Assembly: GCA_964612995.1 (NCBI GenBank)
Contig: CAZTGE010000148.1
Coordinates: 1-9,664, forward strand
DNA length: 9,664 nucleotides
Reading direction: 5' to 3'
Origin: SLQH01 sp964612995
Lineage (GTDB): Bacteria > Planctomycetota > UBA11346
Positions 1 to 5,867 of the stretch are shown one piece after another. The first letter of the stretch is position 1, and each line of letters opens with the position of its first letter. A model generated the notes under the pieces. The model was not told where the DNA came from. It worked only from the letters and a program-made list of their open reading frames with translations, and ran no database searches. The position numbers and the translations under genes were made by a program.

Positions 1-124
1 GGACCCTGTTGGCCCCCGGCCAGTCACCGTCGTTGTTCCGCGCACTGTCGCGGCTGTGAATACAGCTCAGGCGTCCACCAGCGGGTTTCCGGAAGCTGGG
101 ACCGGGTCGGCCGAGCCACGACGC

Positions 125-973
125 TCACGGCTCCCGCATGCGGGCCTGGCGCCAACGGCGCGGGGTCTGTCCGACGAGCTGACGGAAGGAACGGACGAAG
201 GAACTCGGATCGCGGAAGCCGACGCGGACGGCGACCTGGGCGACGGGGACCGTGGTCTCGCGCAGCAGCTTGCAGGCCTGCGCGATGCGTTCGCGACGCA
301 GGGCCTCGCCGGGGGCGCAACTGCGGCTGCGACGGTAGCGGCGGTTCAGGTGAGCGGTGGAGACACCAAGGGCGCCGGCGAGGTCGGCGACGGTGATGGG
401 GTCGGGATAGCGCAGCGCGATCAGGTCGTCGCAGCGCTGCACCAGATTGTCGGTCTCCGCCAGGGCCGGATCCTCTGCGCTGAAATCGATCAACCAGCTG
501 GCGAGGCGGCAGCTGTCGGCGAAGCGATGGGCCGGGCTGCGCCAATAGGTCATGGCCACCGCATCAGCGAGCCGACGGGCCTCGAAGGCCACCGGCTCGG
601 GCACGAGGGCCGGCAGGCGGCGACCGAAGAGCTCCCGCCAGGACGGCTCGGCGGGCTCGTCGAGGTCGAAGGTGATCTTCTTGCCGGGGCCGTAGACCAG
701 ACGCCGCCGGGGCAGCAGGGCGAAGGCCGTGTAGACCACCCGCGCCCCGGCGTGCATCGTCAGCTGCATCCCCGGCTCGGTGAGGCCGATGCCGTCGGGA
801 CGCAGGTCCTGCCCCCCGTCCTCTCCTGCTATGGTCGAGGTGCCCTCCAGCTGTCGCCAGAGGCCGTAGAGCCGGCGCATGCCGGGCTGGTCGGCGAAGA
901 TCCGACGCCGGCGCGCCTTCTGCAGCCGGCGACTGAAGAAGATGAAGGGCGTCAGGCCGAGGGCGGGATCCAT
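125..973 (-). CDS. AraC/XylS-family transcriptional regulator
   Basis: This gene encodes a cytoplasmic transcription factor of about 282 residues. The last ~100 residues form the AraC/XylS DNA-binding domain with two helix-turn-helix units: the first around ITVADLAGALGVSTAHLNRR, the second around VPVAQVAVRVGFRDPSSFVR, closing with the family-typical GQTPRRWR. The N-terminal ~170 residues lack a recognisable motif but fit the size and hydrophobic pattern of a cupin-like ligand-binding domain; the ligand is unknown. I chose the ATG at 973 because the following MDPALGLTPFIFF looks like real protein, while the 14 residues added by the in-frame ATG at 1015 look like translated intergenic DNA. Both starts have weak ribosome-binding sites. 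It is divergent from the beta-propeller gene at 1088, the usual layout for a regulator controlling its neighbour; AraC regulators next to secreted propellers and sulfatases are common in PVC bacteria. The family is certain; the target is inferred. Confidence 0.9.
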   Translation of the reverse strand: MDPALGLTPFIFFSRRLQKARRRRIFADQPGMRRLYGLWRQLEGTSTIAGEDGGQDLRPDGIGLTEPGMQLTMHAGARVVYTAFALLPRRRLVYGPGKKITFDLDEPAEPSWRELFGRRLPALVPEPVAFEARRLADAVAMTYWRSPAHRFADSCRLASWLIDFSAEDPALAETDNLVQRCDDLIALRYPDPITVADLAGALGVSTAHLNRRYRRSRSCAPGEALRRERIAQACKLLRETTVPVAQVAVRVGFRDPSSFVRSFRQLVGQTPRRWRQARMREP

Positions 974-1087
974 GATCCCATTCTGCACATCATATCCTGA
1001 TTGGCACGTAATCATTCAGCTCGATGGGTGGTATCAAGTGACGCACCTCGTTTTCCCAGCCCGCCATGGGCGCAGGAGACCACCATC
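974..1087. promoter_or_regulatory. Divergent intergenic region with strong RBS for the propeller gene
   Basis: This short region separates the AraC-type gene from the beta-propeller gene and must hold the promoter of at least one. A clear Shine-Dalgarno sequence, AGGAGA at 1074-1079, lies 8 nt before the ATG at 1088 and decides that start over an in-frame TTG at 1001. I cannot identify convincing -35/-10 boxes or an operator repeat. Confidence 0.55.
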
Positions 1088-2515
1088 ATGCCCCGATCGA
1101 TCCTCACCCTGATCTGCACCCTGGTTCTGGGCCTCGCCGCCCTTGCGACGGCGCCGGCGGCCGAGGACATCCGCTATCCTGGCCACGTGCAGACCGAGAC
1201 GCAGAAAGAGGCCTGGCGCATCGGCTGGCCGCAGCTGCACGGCCCCTTCTGCAACGGCACCACCATCGACGGCGGTTACCAGCTGATCTCGAAGATATCG
1301 GACATGCGCAAGGTCTGGGAGAGCGAGGCCTACGTGCCACCGAGTAGCCACCACGGCATCCGGCCCGGCTTCGCCAGCCCCGTCGTCGCCAACGGCCGGG
1401 TCTACGTCTACTTCACCTGGCCCTCGGGCCTGAGCACGAATCCCGCCGAGGTGAGCAAGGAGCAGGCCAAGGCCCTGGACACCGGGCGCCGCGATCGCAC
1501 CGACCGCAGCGACAAGCCCGGCGACGATCACGTGCTCTGCATCGACGCCCTCACCGGCAAGACGATCTGGCACCGGGTCTTCGAGGGCCAGGGCGACACC
1601 CTGCTGGGCAGCGGCAAGGGCGGCGGCCACGGCACCATGTGCGTGAAGGACGGCCGCGCCTACGCCTTCGGCATGGCCGGCTGGATCTACTGCCTGGACG
1701 CGGTCAGCGGCGAGACCCTCTGGGCCGAGCACAAGCATCCCGATGCCCACTCGCCCAACGCCACCCCCTTCGTCGCCGAGAACGTGCTGGTCTATCGCCA
1801 TGGCCAGACCCTCTTCGGCTACCGCGTCGACACCGGCGAGCAGATCTGGTCGCACGGCGGCGTACAGACGGGTACCCGCAATAGCGCCTGCACCCGGGTC
1901 TGGAAAGTCGGCGACCGCGAGCTCTTCGTGCACGAGAACGAGTGCCTCGACCCCATCACCGGCGAGGTCCTGTGGTCGATCGGCGACACCCGCAGCGGCA
2001 ACCGCACCGCGATCCAGGGCGACTACATGATCACCGGCGGCACCAAGGAGACGCCTGGCCCGCGTTGCTTCCGTATCTCGCCGCGGGGCGCCGAGCAGCT
2101 CTGGCAGCATCAGCCGGAAGGAGCCGACTGGGTCGTGAAGGGCTTCTCCAGCCCGAGCTTCCACGCCGGCTACGCCCTGGTCGACATGCAGGCCATACGC
2201 AAGCGCTCCGATGGCAAGAAGCCCCACCTCTTCGCCATGATCGAACTGGCGACCGGCAAGGCCATCCAGTTGGACGGCACCTACAAATCCTGGAAGTACC
2301 AGCCCATCGTCGCCGAGGGGAAATACTTCTTCTTCAGCAATCCGATTTGGGGCTTCTGGATCGCCGACCTCGACCCGGAGAACCCGCGCGAACTCGACCA
2401 CCAGAAGATGAACTCCGATAAGTGGGCCAGCGACACCTCGGCCGCCTACGTCTGCGGCGTCATCTACATCCGCACCAACGATCGCGTCGCCTGTTACGAT
2501 ATCCGGGCGCGGTGA
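1088..2515 (+). CDS. Secreted PQQ-like beta-propeller repeat protein
   Basis: This is a 475-residue exported protein. Residues 1-25 form a Sec signal peptide: a positive MPR start, a hydrophobic core (ILTLICTLVLGLAALA) and a small-residue cleavage region APAA before ED. The body contains repeated blades with the signature turn 'TG-x-x-x-W': LTGKTIW (W161), VSGETLW (W212), DTGEQIW (W254) and ITGEVLW (W296). This is the PQQ/pyrrolo-quinoline-quinone-like repeat of 7-8-bladed propellers. In dehydrogenases such propellers bind PQQ, but the calcium-binding catalytic residues are not evident, so a scaffold or binding role such as in polysaccharide utilisation is equally likely. The start at 1088 is set by a good RBS and the signal peptide. 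A broken sulfatase begins 70 bp downstream in the same orientation, so the two were probably co-transcribed. Fold and export are well supported; substrate is unknown. Confidence 0.88.
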   Translation: MPRSILTLICTLVLGLAALATAPAAEDIRYPGHVQTETQKEAWRIGWPQLHGPFCNGTTIDGGYQLISKISDMRKVWESEAYVPPSSHHGIRPGFASPVVANGRVYVYFTWPSGLSTNPAEVSKEQAKALDTGRRDRTDRSDKPGDDHVLCIDALTGKTIWHRVFEGQGDTLLGSGKGGGHGTMCVKDGRAYAFGMAGWIYCLDAVSGETLWAEHKHPDAHSPNATPFVAENVLVYRHGQTLFGYRVDTGEQIWSHGGVQTGTRNSACTRVWKVGDRELFVHENECLDPITGEVLWSIGDTRSGNRTAIQGDYMITGGTKETPGPRCFRISPRGAEQLWQHQPEGADWVVKGFSSPSFHAGYALVDMQAIRKRSDGKKPHLFAMIELATGKAIQLDGTYKSWKYQPIVAEGKYFFFSNPIWGFWIADLDPENPRELDHQKMNSDKWASDTSAAYVCGVIYIRTNDRVACYDIRAR

Positions 2516-2585
2516 TGGCCATGCGGGGCTCGGTGCCGACGGCCGGGCCCTGCAAACGGCCGGTTGCCGGAAGACGCGGTGAACC

Positions 2586-2739
2586 ATGAGCGAGCGAGCG
2601 CCCCCCCAATCTGCTGATCGTCATGCCCGACCAGTTCCGGCAGCAGTCGCTGGGATACTGGCGGCAGGAGCCCTACCGCCACGCGCTGCGCGGCGTCACC
2701 TATCGCCAAAGGAAACCGGCGCCGATGGCGTCCGGTTGA
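2586..2739 (+). pseudogene. Sulfatase N-terminal fragment (frameshifted and truncated)
   Basis: The reading frame opens at ATG 2586 with MSERAPP and then meets a run of seven C residues at 2601-2607. Removing one C joins it to a frame reading NLLIVMPDQFRQQSLGYW, the classic N-terminal strand of family S1 sulfatases, in which the Asp of MPDQ helps bind the active-site calcium. With seven C residues the frame is lost. The sulfatase-like frame ends at TGA 2737-2739, about 43 codons after the run, whereas sulfatases have 450-550 residues; the catalytic C/S-x-P-x-R maturation motif is absent. Resemblance fades after about ALRG (near 2695), where the hairpin at 2714 and the repeat island begin, so the rest of the gene was deleted or displaced. 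It is the remnant of a partner of the upstream secreted propeller gene. The 7-C run could in principle be a sequencing error, but the truncation cannot. Confidence 0.75.
2714..2737. repeat. Short inverted repeat at the end of the sulfatase fragment
   Basis: AACCGGCGCC at 2714-2723 pairs with GGCG and CCGGTT at 2727-2737 (one bulged T at 2731, 3-nt loop GAT), a stem of ten pairs. It sits where sulfatase-like coding sequence stops. No U-tract follows, so an intrinsic terminator is unlikely; it belongs with the other hairpin repeats of this island. Confidence 0.5.
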
Positions 2740-2745
2740 CCGCCT

Positions 2746-2933
2746 TGTTCGGATCGGCTTTCGTTTTTACCACAGAGGACACAGAGAGCACGGAGGGTTG
2801 ATATGTTGACTCAAGTAATCCAGGACCAAGAGCCCGATGGACTTCTATCGCACAGCCAATCACAGCACCAGACAAAGCATCACGCTCCACTTCTTTCTCT
2901 GTGCTCTCTGTGTGCTCTGTGGTGATCCGAACA
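2746..2933. mobile_element. Miniature inverted-repeat element around a GxxExxR gene remnant
   Basis: A repeat starting ACCACAGAGGACACAGAGAG at 2769 (to about 2793) is matched in inverted orientation at 2900-2923 with two mismatches over about 24 bp. Outside these arms lies a second inverted pair, TGTTCGGATC at 2746-2755 and GATCCGAACA at 2924-2933 (10/10); a 13-nt spacer occurs only on the left. The interior is clearly more AT-rich than the surroundings and holds the start of a GxxExxR-family gene. The 'ACCACAGAGG-ACACAGAG' sequence is, from general knowledge, a widespread dispersed repeat in many GC-rich bacterial genomes and often lies beside GxxExxR genes. No transposase and no clear target-site duplication are visible, so 'mobile element' is an inference from the paired ends and the deleted interior. 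Confidence 0.55.
2798..2890 (-). pseudogene. GxxExxR-family protein, N-terminal fragment
   Basis: From a GTG at 2890 the minus strand reads MERDALSGAVIGCAIEVHRA and continues LGPGLLESTYQ. The G-x-x-I-E-V-H-R-x-L-G-P-G-L-L-E-S-x-Y pattern is diagnostic for the GxxExxR family (PD-(D/E)XK nuclease-like fold, function unproven). Full proteins have about 120-130 residues; here similarity stops after 31 codons, exactly where the terminal repeat (2769-2797) begins, and the frame then runs through repeat sequence to a stop near 2696. The downstream D...E-x-K part of the nuclease-like core is missing, so no activity is expected. It is the internal remnant of the small inverted-repeat element. Confidence 0.75.
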
Positions 2934-2937
2934 GGTG

Positions 2938-2964
2938 CATAGCGCGGACGGCGCCCGCGCTATG
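2938..2964. repeat. Perfect 10-bp hairpin between the small element and the 112-bp repeat
   Basis: CATAGCGCGG (2938-2947) and CCGCGCTATG (2955-2964) pair perfectly around a 7-nt loop. The hairpin abuts the 112-bp repeat, sharing its first base. It is not followed by a T-run. It has no matching copy beside the other 112-bp repeat, so it is not part of that unit. Confidence 0.6.
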
Positions 2965-3075
2965 TTTCGGCGCAGCCGATCCGCCCACGCCTGAATCTGC
3001 CTGCAGATTCAGGCGAACCACGACAAAGCCAGAGGGGTAGGCCCTCACGCAGTGAGGACCGTAGGGGCGAAGCCC
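2964..3075 (+). repeat. 112-bp hairpin-rich repeat, left copy (inverted copy at 9283-9394)
   Basis: All 112 bases equal the reverse complement of 9283-9394. Three hairpins lie inside: a 13-bp stem with a 2-nt loop (CGCCTGAATCTGC 2988-3000 with 3003-3015), CCTCAC/GTGAGG (3043-3048, 3052-3057) and AGGGGC/GCCCCT (3063-3068, 3072-3077, the last two bases lying just outside the identical block). The second and third hairpins each follow a GTAG tetranucleotide (3037-3040 and 3061-3064), the hallmark 5' to the palindrome in REP elements recognised by RAYT (Y1) transposases. No protein is encoded. The exact identity of the two copies points to recent duplication or conversion. Confidence 0.9.
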
Positions 3076-3195
3076 CTGAGTGGTTACTCCACGACAATGA
3101 ACCGCAGGCCTGCGGAAAACACGATAGAGCCGCGAACCGCGACGGAGGAGCGCGAGACCTGCAGAGCGGTCGGCTCGAAGGTCCATGGGCTCAGC
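3076..3195. other. Non-coding tail of the left repeat island with a 14-bp palindrome
   Basis: Between the 112-bp repeat and the end of the histidine kinase I see no gene. Weak similarity to the inner flank of the right repeat copy continues for about 12 bases after 3075, suggesting the ancestral repeat was longer. A perfect palindrome CCGCAGGCCTGCGG lies at 3102-3115. No T-tract terminator for the minus-strand kinase gene is evident. Confidence 0.5.
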
Positions 3196-4347
3196 TCAGC
3201 CCAGCGAAGCCGGTGGCAAGGCGAAGCTGAAAGTAGATCCCTCGTCGAGGCGGCTCTCAACCCAGATACGGCCACCATATCGATGGATGATGTCCCTGAC
3301 CGTCGTCAGACCGATGCCCGCACCGCGGCTGTCGGTTCGCCCTGAGCGCTCAAACCGATTGAAGATGTCCAGATGCCGATCTTCAGGGATACCCAAACCG
3401 TTGTCGATGACGGAGACGGTGGACAAGTTCCCAGCTGGATGTCCGCCGCTGACGTGGATCACCGGGTCACGGCTCGGATGGCGATAGCGGATGGCGTTTT
3501 CGACCAGGTTCTGGAAGACCCGCATCAGTGACGTGCAATCGATCGCCAGGCCTGGTAGGGAGCCGATCTCGATACGAGCCCGCGTCTCGGCAATACGGTC
3601 GGCGAGATTGGCGAGCGCGTGGTCGAGTGCGTCGCGGGCCAGGCAGGCGGTATCGGCCTGTGGGCGGTGTTCGCCTTCCCTGGACTCGGCGAGCATATCA
3701 TTGACCAGATCGTGCATGCACGCGGCACTCTCGCGTGCGTGCTTCAGGTAGTTTTCGACCTGCTCGTCGAGCTGGCCTGCGTCTTCCAGGGCAAGGTCGA
3801 GATAGATCGCGATTCGACGTAGAGGGGCGCGCAGGTCATGCGATGCGACGGTCGCGAAATGCGACAACTGCTCGTTGCTCAGACGCAGGTCTTCGGCCTG
3901 CCGGTCCAGCCGCTTGTTCAGGTCGCGAACAGCGTACTGCCCGTGGCGCATATGCAGAGCGAAGCGCACGGTGCCCAGGAGTTCTTCGACGGTGAAAGGA
4001 CGTTCGAGCAAGGTCACACTGGCAGCATGGCTCAGCGTCTCGGCGATGGCAACGCCTCTGGCTGCGCCGTGAGCCTCTTGGCAGGTGGCGATGATGATCG
4101 GCACCTGCGACCATACCGGTTCGGTGGCGAGCTGGTCCATGAACGCGTCGGTGGATGCGTCATCGAGGGCCTCGGAAGCCACGACGGCGGCACCGACGCC
4201 GCGCTGCAACTCCTGGCAGAGGCAGGTCATGGTGGCAACGGCCGAGCTGGGTATGCCGGCCTGCTCGAGCAGGTCCACGATGGTGTCAGCATCGTGCGCG
4301 GTCGGAGCGAGTACCAGGACGCGCCCGTCCGGATCAGCCCCCGTCAT
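3196..4347 (-). CDS. Soluble sensor histidine kinase with degenerate receiver-like N-terminus
   Basis: This 383-residue cytoplasmic protein has no membrane segment. Residues ~8-130 follow a receiver-like alternation of strands and helices (RVLVLAP, AAVVASEAL, VPIIIAT, LLERPF), but the usual phospho-accepting Asp is absent (ASE at 57-59) and the conserved Lys before PF is Arg116, so it looks like a pseudo-receiver. A coiled-coil linker (~136-165) leads to the DHp domain with the H-box SHDLRAPLRRI (His170). The ATPase domain has the N-box NLVENAIRYR (Asn284), G1 DNGLGI (315-320), F-box IFNRFER (328-334) and G2 GAGIGL (342-347). It should autophosphorylate on His170 and pass phosphate to a response regulator not encoded here. 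The ATG at 4347 is preceded by AAGGAG at 5-nt spacing and shares one base with the KaiC-like stop codon (TGATG); a GTG one codon earlier is too close to the RBS. It therefore acts with the KaiC-like protein. Confidence 0.92.
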   Translation of the reverse strand: MTGADPDGRVLVLAPTAHDADTIVDLLEQAGIPSSAVATMTCLCQELQRGVGAAVVASEALDDASTDAFMDQLATEPVWSQVPIIIATCQEAHGAARGVAIAETLSHAASVTLLERPFTVEELLGTVRFALHMRHGQYAVRDLNKRLDRQAEDLRLSNEQLSHFATVASHDLRAPLRRIAIYLDLALEDAGQLDEQVENYLKHARESAACMHDLVNDMLAESREGEHRPQADTACLARDALDHALANLADRIAETRARIEIGSLPGLAIDCTSLMRVFQNLVENAIRYRHPSRDPVIHVSGGHPAGNLSTVSVIDNGLGIPEDRHLDIFNRFERSGRTDSRGAGIGLTTVRDIIHRYGGRIWVESRLDEGSTFSFALPPASLG

Positions 4348-5831
4348 CACGGCTCCTTGAAGAGTCGCTCACGCTCTCCCCTGTAGAGGGGGGTTCCGGT
4401 CAGAACGCCCTGGAAGTCCGCGAGCGGATCGCCGACCTGCAGCTCCCCACTCGCCATCATGAATTCGCGTATCGTGCTTTCGTGTCCCCCGGTGCGCTTC
4501 TTGATCACTGAGGCCGCCTTGCGTACGGTGCCGTAAGCTTCGAAAAACCGCAGCAGGAGTACGCAGTCTGCGATGTAGCTGACATCGGCCGCAGAAGATT
4601 CCGCCGGGCCAAGGAGGCCATGCTGCGCCAGGGTCATGACGCTGACGACACCCAGCCGATTGAGATAGGTCAGCAACTCGTGCAGATGCAGGTGCAGGTG
4701 TTCTTGAACAGGCATCGCCGAGAGGTAGCCGGTAAGGCTGTCGATGACCACCAGCGCCGCGTCGTGCTCCTCGACGTCGGTGCGGATCTTGTGTGACAGT
4801 TCACCTGCACTGATCGACGCCGGATCGACGGTGTGGTAGATGATCCGGCCGGATTCCAGGAGCTGGTCAAGATCCAGGCCGAGGCCCCGGCTGCGTTCGA
4901 GGAAGACCTGCTCGGTCTCTTCGAAGCCCCATACCACGGCGCGTTCGCCACGGGTGGCGGCCGCGCGCAGGAAGGCCGTGGCGATCGACGACTTGCCGCT
5001 GCCGGCCGGCCCGAGTATCAGCAGGCTGCTGCCGCGTTGAATGCCGGCCCCGAGCATGGTATCGAGTTCGGCGATGCCGCTACGCATCGGCTCCATGGAA
5101 TGCGGGGCGTGATGTTCGCTGGCGATCAGCCGTGGGAAAACGACACACCCGCCCGTCACGATGGTGTAGTCATGATAACCGGTGCGATACGCTACCCCGC
5201 GGAACTTGTCTACGATGAGGCGGCGGTGCATTACGCCGTACGAGGTCGGCATGCTCGCGAGCGAGATGACGCCATGCACAACGCTCTGCACCTGGTGCCC
5301 TTCGCTCTCCAGGCTGCGGTCATCGAGCAGCAGCACCGTAGCGCGGCGCTGCTGCAAGACATTCTTGAGTACGAGGAGCTGGCGCCGGAAGCGCAATGGG
5401 TCCTGCGCCAGGAGGCGCAACTCGGTCAGTGAATCGAACACGATCCGCTGTGGCTGCACACGATCGACATCTGCCATGATCCGCTTCATGGTCGCGCTGA
5501 GGTCGATCTCGGTCGGATACAGCATCGTGGTCTGCTGTTGTGCATCCATGATGTCCTCGATCGCCGAGAGCTCCATCACAGCCAGCCCATCGAGATCCCA
5601 CCCATGGCTGGCGGCGAAGCCGTGAAGCTCCTCCAGGGTCTCGGACAGCGTCACGTAGAGGCACCGCTCGCCGCAACGCAGGCCTTCCATCAGGAACTGC
5701 ATCGACAAGGTCGTCTTGCCCGATCCGGGTTTCCCCTGGATCAGATAGCTGCGGTCACGCAACAGGCCGCCGCCGACGATGTCGTCCAGCCCGGGGATGC
5801 CGAGACTGGCCAGCGATCCGGTATCCTTCAT
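4347..5831 (-). CDS. KaiC-like double-domain ATPase (RecA/RAD55 fold)
   Basis: The 494-residue protein has two tandem KaiC domains. CI has Walker A GKPGSGKTT (33-41) and Walker B RIVFDS (Asp133); CII has Walker A GPAGSGKSS (274-282) and Walker B LVVIDS (Asp364). CII keeps the paired catalytic glutamates (FEET, Glu304-Glu305), whereas CI reads LSET (Ser63-Glu64), losing the first. At the position of the cyanobacterial Ser431/Thr432 phosphorylation dyad it has Ser418-Tyr419, in DVSYIAD, as I recall for the broad non-clock KaiC-like group. The C-terminus (VIKKRTGGHESTIREF...) matches KaiC but the KaiA-binding tail is short. Cyanobacterial KaiC has 519 residues. It overlaps the histidine kinase start, so the two are co-translated, a pairing frequent outside cyanobacteria. 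It probably forms an ATP-dependent hexamer tuning the kinase. Without kaiA or kaiB, the name kaiC and a clock role are unjustified. Confidence 0.93.
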   Translation of the reverse strand: MKDTGSLASLGIPGLDDIVGGGLLRDRSYLIQGKPGSGKTTLSMQFLMEGLRCGERCLYVTLSETLEELHGFAASHGWDLDGLAVMELSAIEDIMDAQQQTTMLYPTEIDLSATMKRIMADVDRVQPQRIVFDSLTELRLLAQDPLRFRRQLLVLKNVLQQRRATVLLLDDRSLESEGHQVQSVVHGVISLASMPTSYGVMHRRLIVDKFRGVAYRTGYHDYTIVTGGCVVFPRLIASEHHAPHSMEPMRSGIAELDTMLGAGIQRGSSLLILGPAGSGKSSIATAFLRAAATRGERAVVWGFEETEQVFLERSRGLGLDLDQLLESGRIIYHTVDPASISAGELSHKIRTDVEEHDAALVVIDSLTGYLSAMPVQEHLHLHLHELLTYLNRLGVVSVMTLAQHGLLGPAESSAADVSYIADCVLLLRFFEAYGTVRKAASVIKKRTGGHESTIREFMMASGELQVGDPLADFQGVLTGTPLYRGERERLFKEP

Positions 5832-5867
5832 GGCGATCTCCCGCCGGCATCCTCGTGGCGATCTCCC
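5831..5867 (-). promoter_or_regulatory. Duplicated ribosome-binding-site segment before the KaiC-like gene
   Basis: On the minus strand GGGAGATCGCCA occurs twice: ending at the KaiC-like start codon (5842-5831, GGGAG 6 nt from the ATG) and again 25 nt upstream (5867-5856). The near copy decides the start at 5831. The far copy could be a standby ribosome site or a recent small duplication; it precedes CGAGG rather than a start codon. Confidence 0.55.

Noticed and set aside
53..66. Small hairpin GCTGT/ACAGC downstream of the AraC-type gene as a terminator
   Set aside because: The stem is only 5 bp with no T-run on the minus strand, so it is not supported as a terminator.
1002..1020. TGGCACG resembling the -24 box of a sigma-54 promoter
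   Set aside because: The required TTGC -12 box at the right spacing is missing (CATT there), so it is not a convincing sigma-54 promoter.
1001..1087. Upstream TTG start for the beta-propeller protein
   Set aside because: It would put 29 hydrophilic residues before the signal peptide; the ATG at 1088 has AGGAGA at ideal spacing.
1034..2587. A 517-codon open frame on the minus strand opposite the beta-propeller gene
   Set aside because: It is low-complexity Ala/Gly/Val/Asp-rich with no domain, while the plus strand shows a signal peptide, RBS and PQQ-like blades.
4347..5831. Circadian clock gene kaiC
   Set aside because: It has no kaiA or kaiB neighbour, a Ser-Tyr pair at the phosphorylation dyad, an altered CI Glu pair and a short C-terminal tail; KaiC-like ATPase is the safe call.
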